64,000 nucleotides of DNA, taken from Sulfuriferula plumbiphila. GTDB taxonomy: Bacteria; Pseudomonadota; Gammaproteobacteria; Burkholderiales; Sulfuriferulaceae. The translations under genes and the position numbers were made by a program. The notes below the pieces were generated by a model. The model was not told the DNA's origin. It saw only the letters and a list, made by a program, of their open reading frames with translations, and did not search any database. The stretch lies in the NCBI RefSeq assembly GCF_009938015.1, contig NZ_AP021884.1:744001-808000 (forward strand), read 5' to 3'. Positions 25,575 through 35,811 of the stretch are shown here, one piece after another. Each line of letters starts with the position of its first letter. Position 1 is the stretch's first letter.

Positions 25575-27644
25575 TTACGCCACCGGTTTCGCCAATAGTT
25601 CCAGCAGTGCCTGCTGCGCTCCGTAAGGCCGGGCGCGGCGCCGGATGCGGCGGCGATAAGTGCCCTGGTGGTCCATCTCCCACGCCTGCTGGTTGTCCTT
25701 GAGGTAGGGCTTCAGGCCTTCGGCGATGACGCGTTTTTTCAGGCGTGGCTCCAGCACCGGAAAGCACGCTTCAATGCGCCGGAAGAAATTACGATCCATC
25801 CAGTCCGCGCTGGACAGGTAAACACGCTCGGCGCCATTGTCGCGGAAGTAGAAAATGCGTGTGTGCTCGAGAAAACGGCCAATTACCGAGCGCACCCGGA
25901 TGTTTTCCGACAGACCGGGCATGCCCGGCTTCAACGCGCACACCCCGCGCACGATCAATTCTATTTTTACCCCGGCTTGCGACGCTTCATACAGCGCGCG
26001 GATGACTTCCGGTTCCAGCAGCGCATTCATTTTGGCAATGATCGTGGCGCGCAGACCATTACGCGCGTGTTCGGCTTCACGCCTGATGGCAGCGATGACC
26101 TGGTTATGCAGGGTGAACGGTGACTGCCACAAGTGCTTGAGACGCGACGCCTTGCCCAGTCCGGTGAGCTGGGTGAAGATTTCATTCACATCGGCGCAGA
26201 TGTCCTCGTTGCAGGTGAGCAGGCCAAAATCGGTGTACAGGCGCGCGGTGCGGGCGTGGTAATTGCCGGTACCCAGATGTGCGTAACGGCACAACTTGGT
26301 GCCCTCGCGCCGTACCACAAGCGCCATTTTGGCGTGGGTCTTGTGCGCCACCACGCCATACACCACGTGTGCGCCAGCTTCCTCCAGCCTGGCAGCCCAG
26401 TTGATGTTGGCTTCCTCGTCAAAGCGCGCCATGAGTTCCACCACCACGGTCACTTCCTTGCCGCTTTGCGCTGCGGCGATCAGTGCCTGCATCAGCATTG
26501 AGTCGGTGCCGGTACGGTACACCGTCTGGCGGATGGCCAGCACCTGCGGGTCGTCTGCCGCCTGACGGATAAAATCGATCACCGGCTGGAACGACTGGAA
26601 CGGGTGATGCAGTAGAATATCCCCCCGGCGTACGGCGCGGAACACGTCGCCAGGCTTGGTCAGCTGACTGGGCAGGCCGGGGATGAACAGCGGAAATTTC
26701 AGGTCAGGCCGATCCACCTGATCAGGTATCTGCATCAGCCGCACCAGGTTGACCAGACCATTGACCTGGTAAAAATCCTCGCGTCCAAGATTGAACTGCG
26801 CGAGCAGGAAATCCGCCATTTCCGGTGAGCAGTTATCCGCCACTTCCAGTCTGACTGCGTTGCCGTAATGTCGATGGGGCAGTTCGCCCTGCAATGCTTC
26901 GCGCAGGTTTTTGGTTTCTTCCTCGTCCACGAACAGGTCGGAGTTGCGCGTGACGCGAAACTGGTAACAGCCTTGCACCGTCATCCCGGCGAACAGTTCA
27001 CCGACATGCGCATGCAGGATGGACGACAAAAACACGAAGCCGTATTCGCAGCCGGCAATTTCCTCCGGCATCCGGATCACGCGTGGCAATGAGCGCGGTG
27101 CCTGCACCACCGCGGCTCCGGAATTGCGGCCGAAAGCATCACGCCCGGATAACTCCACCGCGAAATTCAGGCTCTTGTTGAGCACGCGCGGGAACGGGTG
27201 GGCCGGATCCAGTCCGATGGGTGTCAGCACCGGCATCAACTCGCGGAAAAAATAGGCGCGGATCCACGCTGCCTGTTCTTCATTCCAGTAGGTACGGCGT
27301 AAAAAGCGGATACCCTGCTCTGCCAGTTGCGGCAGGATGGCCTGGTTGAGGGTTTCGTACTGTTTTTCCACCAGCACATGCGCGCGCGGGGCAACATCGC
27401 GGAAAGTTTGCCGCGCACTTAGCCCGTCTGCGCTCACGGAGGAAGAGTCCAGTGCAATGTGCTCTTTCAGCTCGGCCACACGCACCTCGAAAAATTCATC
27501 CAGATTGCTGCTGACGATGCAGATGAACTTCAGCCGTTCCAGTAGAGGCACGCCGGGATCTTCAGCCTGCGCCAGCACGCGTTCGTTGAAAGCAAGCAGG
27601 CTCAGCTCGCGGTTGAGAAAATGTTCGGGAGTGGTCGTGGTCAT
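25575..27644 (-). CDS. ppk1: Polyphosphate kinase 1
   Basis: A 689-residue Ppk1 that transfers ATP gamma-phosphate onto polyphosphate. All four domains are visible: N-terminal helical domain (FLNRELSLLAFNERVLAQAED), head domain, and two PLD-like catalytic domains. KLCRYAHLGTGNYHARTARLYTDFGLLT contains the autophosphorylated histidine, and VRGVCALKPGMPGLSENIRVRS is the second catalytic block. Length is normal. It is transcribed away from the CYTH-CHAD gene. I did not find a convincing Pho box in the 92-base divergent region. Confidence 0.97.
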   Translation of the reverse strand: MTTTTPEHFLNRELSLLAFNERVLAQAEDPGVPLLERLKFICIVSSNLDEFFEVRVAELKEHIALDSSSVSADGLSARQTFRDVAPRAHVLVEKQYETLNQAILPQLAEQGIRFLRRTYWNEEQAAWIRAYFFRELMPVLTPIGLDPAHPFPRVLNKSLNFAVELSGRDAFGRNSGAAVVQAPRSLPRVIRMPEEIAGCEYGFVFLSSILHAHVGELFAGMTVQGCYQFRVTRNSDLFVDEEETKNLREALQGELPHRHYGNAVRLEVADNCSPEMADFLLAQFNLGREDFYQVNGLVNLVRLMQIPDQVDRPDLKFPLFIPGLPSQLTKPGDVFRAVRRGDILLHHPFQSFQPVIDFIRQAADDPQVLAIRQTVYRTGTDSMLMQALIAAAQSGKEVTVVVELMARFDEEANINWAARLEEAGAHVVYGVVAHKTHAKMALVVRREGTKLCRYAHLGTGNYHARTARLYTDFGLLTCNEDICADVNEIFTQLTGLGKASRLKHLWQSPFTLHNQVIAAIRREAEHARNGLRATIIAKMNALLEPEVIRALYEASQAGVKIELIVRGVCALKPGMPGLSENIRVRSVIGRFLEHTRIFYFRDNGAERVYLSSADWMDRNFFRRIEACFPVLEPRLKKRVIAEGLKPYLKDNQQAWEMDHQGTYRRRIRRRARPYGAQQALLELLAKPVA

Positions 27645-27736
27645 GGCAGCATGTTATCAAAGTAAAGCTAAAATCGTTTGTATGGCAGCCAAAGTGCGCC
27701 CTCCCCGTCCATTAACAGGATTTTTTGTGACAAAAC

Positions 27737-29269
27737 ATGACAGTTGAAATCGAACTCAAGCTCGCCCTCGCGCCGGTGCAGGCCGCACGTCTGAAACGCC
27801 ATGCGTTGCTGGCCGGGGCAGATCGGCCGTTACGGCGGTGGCTGGTCAGCGTGTATTTCGATACCCCCGGGCTTGACCTGATGCGCGCACAAGCCGCGCT
27901 GCGCGTGCGCCGCGTGGGGCGCGGCTGGGTGCAGACAGTGAAAATCGGTGGCGGCTCGGCGGGCGGACTGCATCAGCGGCCGGAGTGGGAGACGCCGGTG
28001 GCCGGCGCCGTGCCCGAGCCGGGGCGCTTTGATACGCCGGCAGTCAAGGCCTTGCTTACCCCCGGCCGGGTGGTGCGGCTGCGCCCGCTGTTCCAAACCC
28101 GGTTCTGGCGCACGGCCTGGACGCTGCCGGTCAGCGGAGGCGGCAGCATCGAAGTCGCCCTGGACCAGGGTGAAGTGAGCAGCGGCGGACGCAGCCAGCC
28201 GATTTGCGAAGTGGAACTGGAGCTGAAATCCGGCCAGCCGGCGGCGCTGTATGATCTGGCGCTGGCCCTGGCAGCGGATTTCGATCTGCGCCCGGACCCG
28301 GTGAGCAAGGCGGGGCGCGGCTATGCGCTGTTTCAGAACCTGCATTCCCAGCCGCTGCAAGCCGCACCTGTCGGCCTGAAGCCGGAGATGCGTGTGGCTG
28401 ACGCCTGCGTGGCCGTGATGCAAAGTGGACTGGGGCAGTTCACTGCCAACCTGGCCGGCCTCATCCATGAAACCGACCCTGAATACCTGCACCAGGCGCG
28501 TGTCGCGGTGCGCCGGCTGCGTTCGGCGCTGTCGGTGTTTGCCCCGGCCTTGCCCGATCCGGCGCTGGCATCGCTGCGGGAGGAGCTGCGCTGGCTCATG
28601 GGCGCGCTCGGCCCGGCGCGGGACTGGGATGTGTTCGCGACGGAAACATTGCCGCCGCTGATGGCCGCCATGCCCGGCCGGCCGCTGGCAAGCCTTGCCC
28701 GGGACGGCGCAGCGCAGCGGGACGAAGCGCGCGCCGCGATGACGGCGGCAGTGTCGTCGCGGCGGCTCACCCGCCTGCTGCTGGAAACCGGGCGGGTGTT
28801 GCTGCCGCGCCCGTGGGAGCAGGCCGTGGACCGGATCGGCTCAGCCTGGCAAAGTGCCCCGGTCACAGCCCTGGCCGAGTCGGTGCTGGATCGGCGCCAG
28901 CGCCAGTTACTGCGGCGCGGCAGGCATTTTTCCCGGCTGGCGCCGGCGGCGCGCCACCGCTTGCGCGTCGCCGCCAAAAAACAGCGCTACACTGCCGAAT
29001 TTTTCGCCGAACTTTACCCGCGCAAGGCGGCGCGGGCCTATATAAAAAACCTGGCCGCGCTGCAGGACGGTTTGGGCGCGCTCAACGACATTGCCGTGAC
29101 CGGACGCCTGCTCGACGGCTTGCGCGGCGGCCGTGCGGCCCGTCGCGCCTGGGCCTGCGGTGTGGTGCAGGGCTGGGTGGAAAGCCGTGCCCGGGCGAGG
29201 ATCGCCGAGCTCGAGTCAGCCTGGCGGCGCATGAAAAAAATCCGCCCGTTCTGGAGCAAGCCGACATGA
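27737..29269 (+). CDS. CYTH-CHAD domain protein (inorganic triphosphatase-like)
   Basis: A 510-residue two-domain protein. The N-terminal CYTH tunnel domain (about 1-200) starts with EIELKL, the diagnostic ExExK motif at Glu4, Glu6 and Lys8, and likely hydrolyses triphosphate. The C-terminal CHAD domain (about 215-505) is helical with conserved His/Arg/Lys, including HQARVAVRRLRSAL and RHRLRVAAKKQRYTAEFF, a lining that binds polyphosphate. Its place between ppk and sixA supports a role in polyphosphate handling. Very high GC in its second half, unlike its neighbours, is seen but unexplained. Confidence 0.88.
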   Translation: MTVEIELKLALAPVQAARLKRHALLAGADRPLRRWLVSVYFDTPGLDLMRAQAALRVRRVGRGWVQTVKIGGGSAGGLHQRPEWETPVAGAVPEPGRFDTPAVKALLTPGRVVRLRPLFQTRFWRTAWTLPVSGGGSIEVALDQGEVSSGGRSQPICEVELELKSGQPAALYDLALALAADFDLRPDPVSKAGRGYALFQNLHSQPLQAAPVGLKPEMRVADACVAVMQSGLGQFTANLAGLIHETDPEYLHQARVAVRRLRSALSVFAPALPDPALASLREELRWLMGALGPARDWDVFATETLPPLMAAMPGRPLASLARDGAAQRDEARAAMTAAVSSRRLTRLLLETGRVLLPRPWEQAVDRIGSAWQSAPVTALAESVLDRRQRQLLRRGRHFSRLAPAARHRLRVAAKKQRYTAEFFAELYPRKAARAYIKNLAALQDGLGALNDIAVTGRLLDGLRGGRAARRAWACGVVQGWVESRARARIAELESAWRRMKKIRPFWSKPT

Positions 29270-29368
29270 GACTGAGTGTACTCGGCGCCGGCGCCAGTAG
29301 TCTGCAGCCACGCCCGGTCCGCTCCTGGAAATTCTCCGGTTTTAATCCCGTAACATTGGAGCGCTAGC

Positions 29369-29845
29369 ATGCTGGACTTTTTGGAAACAGAGATGGATTT
29401 GATCCTGTGGCGTCACGCCGATGCGGTAGATGGGCTGCCTGACATGGGACGCGAGCTCACCGCCAAAGGGCACAAACAGGCTGCACAGATGGCAGCATGG
29501 TTGAATGCGCGCCTACCCAAGGCTGCCGTGATTCTGGTGAGCCCGGCGACGCGTGCGCTGCAGACTGCCGAGGCGTTGGGACGGCCGTTCGACACCGCAA
29601 AAAAAATCGCACCCGGAGCCGACGCCATGAGCGTGGTACTCGCCGCAGGCTGGCCGGACGCGGGTGGCTGCGTGGTGGTGGTTGGACACCAGCCCAGCCT
29701 GGGGCAGGCTGCAGCGCTGCTGTTGTGCGGCGCCGAGTCGGATTTGTCGATCAAGAAGGGTGGGCTGTGGTGGCTCACCAACCGGGTGCGCCAGGCCACG
29801 CAGCAAACCATAGTACGCGCGGTGATGACGCCCGAATTGGCCTAA
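29369..29845 (+). CDS. sixA: Phosphohistidine phosphatase SixA
   Basis: A 158-residue histidine phosphatase-family protein. The catalytic RHA motif is in MDLILWRHADA, and GHQPSLGQAAALL carries the second active-site histidine. SixA removes phosphate from phosphohistidine, for example on PTS or phosphorelay proteins. Two starts are possible: 29369 has a GGAG site at good distance, and 29393 matches the usual family start. It overlaps the cheY stop by four bases (convergent). A 33-codon frame (29266-29367) overlapping the CHAD stop by ATGA precedes it and is probably chance. Confidence 0.85.
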   Translation: MLDFLETEMDLILWRHADAVDGLPDMGRELTAKGHKQAAQMAAWLNARLPKAAVILVSPATRALQTAEALGRPFDTAKKIAPGADAMSVVLAAGWPDAGGCVVVVGHQPSLGQAAALLLCGAESDLSIKKGGLWWLTNRVRQATQQTIVRAVMTPELA

Positions 29846-30225
29846 ATTTCTGGCAGTATCTGTGCCAGGGCGGTGTGCAGCGCATCGGCAGTGAATGGTT
29901 TGCGAATATAGCCGCTAGCCCCCGCGTTGCGTGCCTCGGCAATATTCTCCGGCAGCGCTTCGGCGGTGACCATCAATACCGGCAGGTGCCGCAGTGCCGA
30001 ATCGCGGCGGATTTCACGTAACAGTTCGATACCGGTCATGTTGGGCATGCTCCAGTCGGTAATCACCATATCGAAATGACCGGTGTGCAATTTTTCCAGC
30101 GCCGCCACACCGTCTTCGGCTTCTTCGCAGTGGGTATGGCCGATGTCCTTGAGCAGGCTGCGCAGCATACGGCGCATACTGGAAAAGTCGTCCACCAACA
30201 GGAATCTGAGCGTTTTATCAGCCAT
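29842..30225 (-). CDS. cheY: CheY-type response regulator
   Basis: A 127-residue single receiver domain almost indistinguishable in layout from chemotaxis CheY. It has the acidic pair Asp12-Asp13, phosphoacceptor Asp57 in VITDWSMPNMTG, VTAEA with the switch Thr, and Lys109 in RKPFTADAL. No output domain. No che or flagellar genes are in the window, so it may belong to an unlinked motility or twitching pathway; pilSR is about 18 kb away. The ATG at 30225 has an AGGAC site, and the longer frame upstream lacks similarity. Confidence 0.85.
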   Translation of the reverse strand: MADKTLRFLLVDDFSSMRRMLRSLLKDIGHTHCEEAEDGVAALEKLHTGHFDMVITDWSMPNMTGIELLREIRRDSALRHLPVLMVTAEALPENIAEARNAGASGYIRKPFTADALHTALAQILPEI

Positions 30226-30348
30226 GCTGCTGTCCTTTTCTGCGCGTTGTACCCGCACTATCTTCCATAATGTGCTCACACTGCACTGGTTTCCGGGGGC
30301 GGTGTTATCGGGTAAACTGGCCGGATTTAAATTCAAGCGGATGATGGC

Positions 30349-31224
30349 ATGTTAAAAGGCAGTTTGGTCGCCATTGTGACACCCATGCAGGACGATGGCA
30401 GCCTTGACCTGGCACGCTTGCGCGCACTGGTGGATTGGCACGCAGCGCAGGGCACGGACGGCATAGTCGTGGTGGGCACCACGGGTGAGTCGCCGACGGT
30501 GAGCTATGACGAGCATTGTGCGCTGATTCGTGCCGTGGTCGAGCGGGCTGGCGGTCGTATGGCGGTGATTGCCGGTACCGGGGCGAACTCCACATCGGAG
30601 GCAATCGAGCTGACACACTGCGCCAAATCAGCCGGTGCGGATTATGCGCTGTCGGTGGCGCCCTATTACAACAAGCCCACGCAAGAGGGTTTGTACCGCC
30701 ATTTTCGGGCGATTGCCGAGGCCGAAGATTTACCACTGATACTCTACAATGTGCCCGGGCGTACGGTCAGCGACATCAGCAACGACACCACGCTGCGGCT
30801 GGCCGAAGTGCCCGGCATCGTCGGTATCAAGGATGCGACCGGCAACATCGAACGCGCCACCGATCTTATCCTGCGCGCGCCGGCAGATTTCGCCCTGTAT
30901 ACCGGCGATGATGCGACGGCGCTGGCATTCATGCTGCTGGGCGGGCATGGGGTGATTTCGGTCACCGCCAACATCGCGCCGCGTGCCATGCACGAAATGT
31001 GTGTGGCCGCCTTCAACGGGGAACTGGCGCGCGCGCGCGAACTCAATCAGCAGTTGTTTGGACTGCACCAAAAACTGTTTGTCGAGGCCAATCCGATCCC
31101 GGTGAAATGGGCGCTGGCCGAGATGGGTTTGATCGGTGCAGGGATACGTTTGCCGATGACGCCGTTGTCTGCACAGCACCACGATACATTGCGCCAGGCC
31201 ATGCGCCAGGCCAATGCCATGTAA
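30349..31224 (+). CDS. dapA: 4-hydroxy-tetrahydrodipicolinate synthase
   Basis: A 291-residue class I aldolase-type enzyme that condenses pyruvate and aspartate semialdehyde, the first committed step to diaminopimelate and lysine. [27 protein letters not shown] and the Schiff-base segment [12 protein letters not shown] with the catalytic Lys near residue 161 are intact, and the Tyr of LYNVPGRT is present. It is followed by bamC, the same order as in E. coli. Confidence 0.96.
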   Translation: MLKGSLVAIVTPMQDDGSLDLARLRALVDWHAAQGTDGIVVVGTTGESPTVSYDEHCALIRAVVERAGGRMAVIAGTGANSTSEAIELTHCAKSAGADYALSVAPYYNKPTQEGLYRHFRAIAEAEDLPLILYNVPGRTVSDISNDTTLRLAEVPGIVGIKDATGNIERATDLILRAPADFALYTGDDATALAFMLLGGHGVISVTANIAPRAMHEMCVAAFNGELARARELNQQLFGLHQKLFVEANPIPVKWALAEMGLIGAGIRLPMTPLSAQHHDTLRQAMRQANAM

Positions 31225-31245
31225 GCATTTTAAGGATTGGTAACC

Positions 31246-32403
31246 ATGAAACGTAGCAAATTGTGGATGGCGCTGGCTGGCGCAGGCGTGGCGATGAGCG
31301 TTGCGGGTTGTGGCAGCATGGATGTTCTGAAATCAAAAAAGATCGACTACAAGTCCGCCACCACGGTCCCCACGCTGGAAGTGCCGCCCGACCTGACCGC
31401 GCCCACCGTTGACAGCCGCTACCAGGTGCCTGACCTCAATCCGCGCGGCAGCGCCACGTATTCGGCGTACAGCGCAGAGCGCAGCGAGAACGCCGGCGCC
31501 GGGAAAAGCGAGATTCTGCCTGCCCAGAACAAGGTGCGCATCGAACGCGCCGGCAGCGAGCGCTGGCTGGTCGTCAATATGCCGCCCGAAAAAGTCTGGC
31601 CGATCGTCAAGGATTTCTGGCAGGAAAACGGTTTTGTGATCAACGTCGAGGATCCCCAGACCGGCATCATGGAAACCGACTGGGCGGAAAACCGCGCCAA
31701 AATTCCTCAGGACATGATTCGCAATCTGTTGGGCAAGGTGGTGGATAACCTTTACTCCACACCCGAGCGCGACAAATTCCGTACCCGTCTCGAACGCACC
31801 ACCAACCCGCCGGGCGAAACCGAAATTTACATCAGCCATCGCGGCATGATCGAGGTGTATGTGGGCAGCGGCTACGAGGACAAACGCACCATGTGGCAGC
31901 CGCGCCCGGCTGATCCCGGGCTGGAAGCTGAAATGCTGAGCCGCCTGATGGAGCGCTTCGGAGTGGAAAAAGCACAGGCCAAGGCCATGCTGGCCGAGCA
32001 AAACCAGCCCGATCGCGCCAAGCTTGCCCAGGCGGCCGACGGCACGCCGATGCTGGTGCTCACCGATCCATTCGATCGCGCCTGGCGACGGGTGGGTCTG
32101 GCGCTGGACCGCATTAACTTCACCGTGGAAGACCGTAACCGCGCCAAGGGGCTTTATTACGTACGCTATATTGATCCACAGCAGGATGTGGAAACCAAGA
32201 AGAGCAGTGGTTTCCTGAGCAAGCTGGCGTTCTGGCGCAGTAACAAGAAAGCCGCGGCAAATGGTGACAAATTCCAGGTTGAAGTATCCGAGAATCAGGC
32301 TTCCAATGGCGCCGAGGTGCGCGTAATGACCGCCAAAGGTGCGCCAGCAAAACCGGAAACAGCCAACAAGATCATCAGGCTGCTGCTCGAACAACTCAAG
32401 TAA
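31246..32403 (+). CDS. bamC: Outer membrane assembly lipoprotein BamC
   Basis: A 385-residue lipoprotein of the BAM complex, which inserts beta-barrels into the outer membrane. The signal peptide MKRSKLWMALAGAGVAMSVA ends at a lipobox with Cys22. A flexible Pro-rich linker (TTVPTLEVPPDLTAPTVD) binds BamD in the family, and two helix-grip domains follow (about 100-220 and 260-385, including MLVLTDPFDRAWRRVGLALDR). The ATG at 31246 has AAGGA upstream; a TTG nine bases earlier is less likely. The stop overlaps the next start (TAATG). Confidence 0.9.
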   Translation: MKRSKLWMALAGAGVAMSVAGCGSMDVLKSKKIDYKSATTVPTLEVPPDLTAPTVDSRYQVPDLNPRGSATYSAYSAERSENAGAGKSEILPAQNKVRIERAGSERWLVVNMPPEKVWPIVKDFWQENGFVINVEDPQTGIMETDWAENRAKIPQDMIRNLLGKVVDNLYSTPERDKFRTRLERTTNPPGETEIYISHRGMIEVYVGSGYEDKRTMWQPRPADPGLEAEMLSRLMERFGVEKAQAKAMLAEQNQPDRAKLAQAADGTPMLVLTDPFDRAWRRVGLALDRINFTVEDRNRAKGLYYVRYIDPQQDVETKKSSGFLSKLAFWRSNKKAAANGDKFQVEVSENQASNGAEVRVMTAKGAPAKPETANKIIRLLLEQLK

Positions 32404-33176
32404 TGCGTTTCGCTTCACTCGGCAGCGGCAGCGAGGGCAACGCCCTGGTTGTCGAGGTAGGGCGTACGCGCATCATGCTCGACTGCGGCTTCGGTCTGCG
32501 TGACACGGTACGTCGCCTGGCCGCCAAGGCGCTCCAGCCCGAAACGGTTGACGCCATTGTCATTACCCACGAGCACAGCGATCATATCGGCGGCGCAGCG
32601 CGCTTTGCGCGTAAATATGGTATCCCGGTATGGATGACGTGCGGCACCCTGGCGGTATTCCGCAACCAGTGTGCGCAACTGCCCGAGGTACACGAACTCG
32701 ACAGCCATACCGCCTTCGCAATCGGCGCCATCGAAATTCATCCCTTTCCCGTACCGCATGATGCGCGTGAACCGGTCCAGTTCGTGTTTGGCGATGGCGT
32801 GCACCGGCTCGGCGTGCTTACCGACGTGGGCGCCTCGACCGCGCATATCGAAGCCATGCTGTCGGGTTGCGATGCCCTGGTGCTGGAGTGCAACCACGAC
32901 CGCGACCTGCTCGCCAGCAGCGCTTATCCCCTTGGCTTGAAACGCCGCATCGCGGGGCGCTTCGGCCATCTCGACAACCACGCCGCCGCGGCGCTTCTGT
33001 CCAGGCTGGACAACAGGCGTTTGCAACACCTCGTCGCCGCCCATCTCTCCATGCACAACAATACGCCGCAGCTGGCAGTGCAGGCATTGGCCGAAGTGCT
33101 GGGCTGTATGCCGGACTGGTTCAGCCACGCCACCCAGGACGAGGGTTTTGACTGGCGTGATCTGCGCACGGTTTGA
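32403..33176 (+). CDS. MBL-fold hydrolase, YycJ/WalJ-like
   Basis: A 257-residue cytoplasmic metallo-beta-lactamase-fold phosphodiesterase-like protein. SLGSGSEGNALVVE opens the fold, THEHSDHIGG carries the metal-binding His/Asp set, and ALVLECNHDRDLL and VAAHLSMHNNTP supply later ligands. YycJ-type proteins act as nucleases on DNA ends in some bacteria; here the function is inferred. It shares one base with the bamC stop and is followed by an MFS gene. Confidence 0.85.
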   Translation: MRFASLGSGSEGNALVVEVGRTRIMLDCGFGLRDTVRRLAAKALQPETVDAIVITHEHSDHIGGAARFARKYGIPVWMTCGTLAVFRNQCAQLPEVHELDSHTAFAIGAIEIHPFPVPHDAREPVQFVFGDGVHRLGVLTDVGASTAHIEAMLSGCDALVLECNHDRDLLASSAYPLGLKRRIAGRFGHLDNHAAAALLSRLDNRRLQHLVAAHLSMHNNTPQLAVQALAEVLGCMPDWFSHATQDEGFDWRDLRTV

Positions 33177-33191
33177 AGCATCCGTAGGCAG

Positions 33192-34373
33192 ATGCAAACC
33201 CCGTCACTGATTTCACCACGGCTGGTCGGCCTGCTGGCTGTAGCGGCGGGCGCCACGGTGGCCAATCTGTATTACAGCCAGCCGTTGCTGGTGGCGATTG
33301 CGGCCGACATTGGCGTGCGTCCGGCGGCGGTGAGCGTGGTGCCCACTGCGACCCAGCTGGGGTATGCGGCCGGCTTGCTGCTGCTGGTTCCGCTCGGCGA
33401 CAGCATGGAGCGCCGGCGCCTGATTGTGGCGACTACGCTATGCGCAGTATTGATGCTGCTCGGTGTGGCGCTGGCGCCCACGCTGGGCTGGCTGATGCTG
33501 GCGAGTTTCCTGCTGGGAGCGGTCAGCGTGGTACCGCAGCTGGCGGTGCCCTTTGCGGCACACCTGGCAGCGCCCGACCAGCGGGGACGCGTTATCGGCA
33601 TCGTGATGAGCGGGCTGCTGGTGGGCATCCTGCTGTCGCGCACCTTGAGCGGCTTGATTGGCGCCTATGCAGGCTGGCGCGACGTGTATCTGCTGGCAAT
33701 CGGGGTGATGCTGATGCTGGCGGTGTTGCTGCAGCGCACCCTGCCGCGCCTGCCGTCGAGCCGGCCGATCGCCTACACGGCGCTGCTGGCTTCGCTGATC
33801 CAACTGGTGCGCAGCGAGCCGGTGCTGCGCCGCCATGCACTGGTGGGCGGCTGCGGGTTCGCCGCGTTCAGCGTGTTCTGGACAACCCTGGCGTTTCATC
33901 TGCATCAACTGTCACCCGGCTATGGCAGCGAAGTGGCGGGGATGTTCGGCCTGATCGGCGTCACCGGCGCACTCGTCGCACCGCTGGCCGGGCGCCTTGC
34001 CGATCGCGTGGCAGCGCCGCTGCTGAACGGCGCAGCTTTGCTCCTGGTGCTGCTGGCATTCCTGCTGATGGGGCTGACCGGGACCACGCTATTGGGACTG
34101 GCGCTGGGCGTGGTGCTGCTGGACGCCGGCGTGCAGGCCAGCCACCTGTCCAACCAGGCGCGCATTTACACGCTCCACCCCGATTTGCGCAATCGTCTCA
34201 ATGCCGTGTACATGGTGACGTATTTTCTGGGCGGCGCGGCAGGCTCGGCGCTGGGCGGATATGCCTGGCAGCACGCCGGATGGCCTGCGGTGTGTGCTGT
34301 GGGCGCCGGGTTTGCAGCGGCCGGCATACTTGCGCTGTTTGCCGTCGGGCGCGCTGATCCAGCGCCGCACTGA
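33192..34373 (+). CDS. MFS transporter
   Basis: A 393-residue protein with 12 predicted helices. The loop between helices 2 and 3 reads LVPLGDSMERRRLIV, a variant of the MFS motif A (GxLaDrxGRr), and ISRTLSGLIGAYAGWRDVY is typical of drug/H+ antiporters of the DHA1 group. The substrate cannot be deduced. It lies 15 bases after the MBL gene in what may be a loose operon. Confidence 0.85.
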   Translation: MQTPSLISPRLVGLLAVAAGATVANLYYSQPLLVAIAADIGVRPAAVSVVPTATQLGYAAGLLLLVPLGDSMERRRLIVATTLCAVLMLLGVALAPTLGWLMLASFLLGAVSVVPQLAVPFAAHLAAPDQRGRVIGIVMSGLLVGILLSRTLSGLIGAYAGWRDVYLLAIGVMLMLAVLLQRTLPRLPSSRPIAYTALLASLIQLVRSEPVLRRHALVGGCGFAAFSVFWTTLAFHLHQLSPGYGSEVAGMFGLIGVTGALVAPLAGRLADRVAAPLLNGAALLLVLLAFLLMGLTGTTLLGLALGVVLLDAGVQASHLSNQARIYTLHPDLRNRLNAVYMVTYFLGGAAGSALGGYAWQHAGWPAVCAVGAGFAAAGILALFAVGRADPAPH

Positions 34374-34429
34374 CAGAAACCCTGCGCAATGCTGTACAAT
34401 AAGCGCTTGATTTATCAGGAGCAATACGC

Positions 34430-35797
34430 ATGGCTTTTTCCGATCTCGGCCTGGTGCCAGAGATACTCCGCGCTGTAGAAGAGTGCGGTTATACCGAACC
34501 CACGCCGGTACAGGCGCGCGTCATCCCGGTCGCGCTCACCGGCTGCGATGTGATGGCCGGCGCGCAGACCGGTACCGGCAAGACCGCCGGATTTACCCTG
34601 CCGCTACTCAGCCGCCTGGCTCCTTACGCCAGTTCCAGCCCATCCCCCGCGCGTCATCCGATCCGCGCGCTGATCCTCACCCCCACGCGCGAACTGGCGA
34701 TGCAGGTGGAGGAGAGCGTGCACCGTTATGGCAAATACCTGCCACTGCGCATTACCGTGGTGTATGGCGGCGTGAACATCAACCCACAGATTGATACCCT
34801 GCGCGCTGGCGTGGATATTCTGGTCGCCACGCCGGGGCGCCTGCTCGATCACGTGCAAAACAAAACGCTCAACCTGTCACAGGTGCAAATGCTGGTGCTG
34901 GACGAGGCCGACCGCATGCTGGACATGGGCTTCATGCCCGACTTGCGCCGCATCATCGCGTTGCTGCCGGCCGCGCGCCAGAACATGATGTTCTCCGCCA
35001 CCTTTTCCGGCGAGATCAAGAAGCTTGCCGACAGCATGATGAACAACCCGCAGCTGATCGAGGTGGCGGGGCGCAATACTGCCGCCGAGACGGTCACGCA
35101 AAGCGTGCTGCCGGTGCACAAGGAACGCAAGCACGCATTGTTGGCACATCTGATCAAAACCCGCGAGCTGCGTCAGGTGCTGGTGTTCTGCGGCACCAAG
35201 ATCGGTGCCAACCGGCTGGCGCAGCATTTGTGTCGCGACGGTATTCCGGCCAACGCCATTCATGGCGACAAAACGCAGCAGGCGCGGGTGGAAGCGCTGG
35301 ATCAGTTCAAGCAAGGCGCGATTCAGGTGCTGGTAGCGACCGACGTCGCCGCGCGCGGCCTGGATATTGACCAGCTGCCGTGCGTGGTGAATTACGATCT
35401 GCCGCACGCGGCGGAAGATTACGTGCACCGCATCGGCCGCACCGGCCGCGCCGGTGCCAGCGGCATTGCACTGTCGCTGGTGGCAGAAGACGAACTGCGT
35501 TACCTGGCCGATATAGAACGGCTGCTCAACACCAAGATCACCTCCGAAATCATCCCCGGTTTCGAGCCTGAGCTGGGCGCCCTGCCCGAACTGGCGCGAC
35601 CGCCCCGCACACGCAGCGAGCGCCCCGCGCCGCCGGCACGCGAGCCGCTGGCGGGCAGCAGCCCTGCGCCACGGCGCGAACGCGTGGACATCGAGGTAGC
35701 CGACACGCCGCTCAGCGTGCGTGTCAAAGAATCCGCCGGTAGCGGACGCAAACAGGTCGCTGCGTTGTTCCGGCCACCGGTGAATTCCAGCCGTTAA
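34430..35797 (+). CDS. rhlE: DEAD-box RNA helicase RhlE type
   Basis: A 455-residue ATP-dependent RNA helicase. The Q motif is near GYTEPTPVQ, motif [11 protein letters not shown], motif [15 protein letters not shown], motif III FSATF, and motif [12 protein letters not shown]. Residues past about 385 form a low-complexity Pro/Arg-rich tail ([19 protein letters not shown]), typical of RhlE and useful in RNA binding and ribosome assembly. The start has an AGGAGCAATACGC leader, a good ribosome site. Confidence 0.93.
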   Translation: MAFSDLGLVPEILRAVEECGYTEPTPVQARVIPVALTGCDVMAGAQTGTGKTAGFTLPLLSRLAPYASSSPSPARHPIRALILTPTRELAMQVEESVHRYGKYLPLRITVVYGGVNINPQIDTLRAGVDILVATPGRLLDHVQNKTLNLSQVQMLVLDEADRMLDMGFMPDLRRIIALLPAARQNMMFSATFSGEIKKLADSMMNNPQLIEVAGRNTAAETVTQSVLPVHKERKHALLAHLIKTRELRQVLVFCGTKIGANRLAQHLCRDGIPANAIHGDKTQQARVEALDQFKQGAIQVLVATDVAARGLDIDQLPCVVNYDLPHAAEDYVHRIGRTGRAGASGIALSLVAEDELRYLADIERLLNTKITSEIIPGFEPELGALPELARPPRTRSERPAPPAREPLAGSSPAPRRERVDIEVADTPLSVRVKESAGSGRKQVAALFRPPVNSSR

Positions 35798-35811
35798 CAA
35801 CACCTCTGCAC

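Noticed and set aside
27645..27736. Pho box between ppk and the CYTH-CHAD gene
   Set aside because: No pair of CTGTCAT-like half-sites with proper spacing was found.
29266..29367. A 33-codon ORF overlapping the CHAD stop by ATGA
   Set aside because: No hydrophobic or motif content, and its only support is the start/stop overlap; likely chance.
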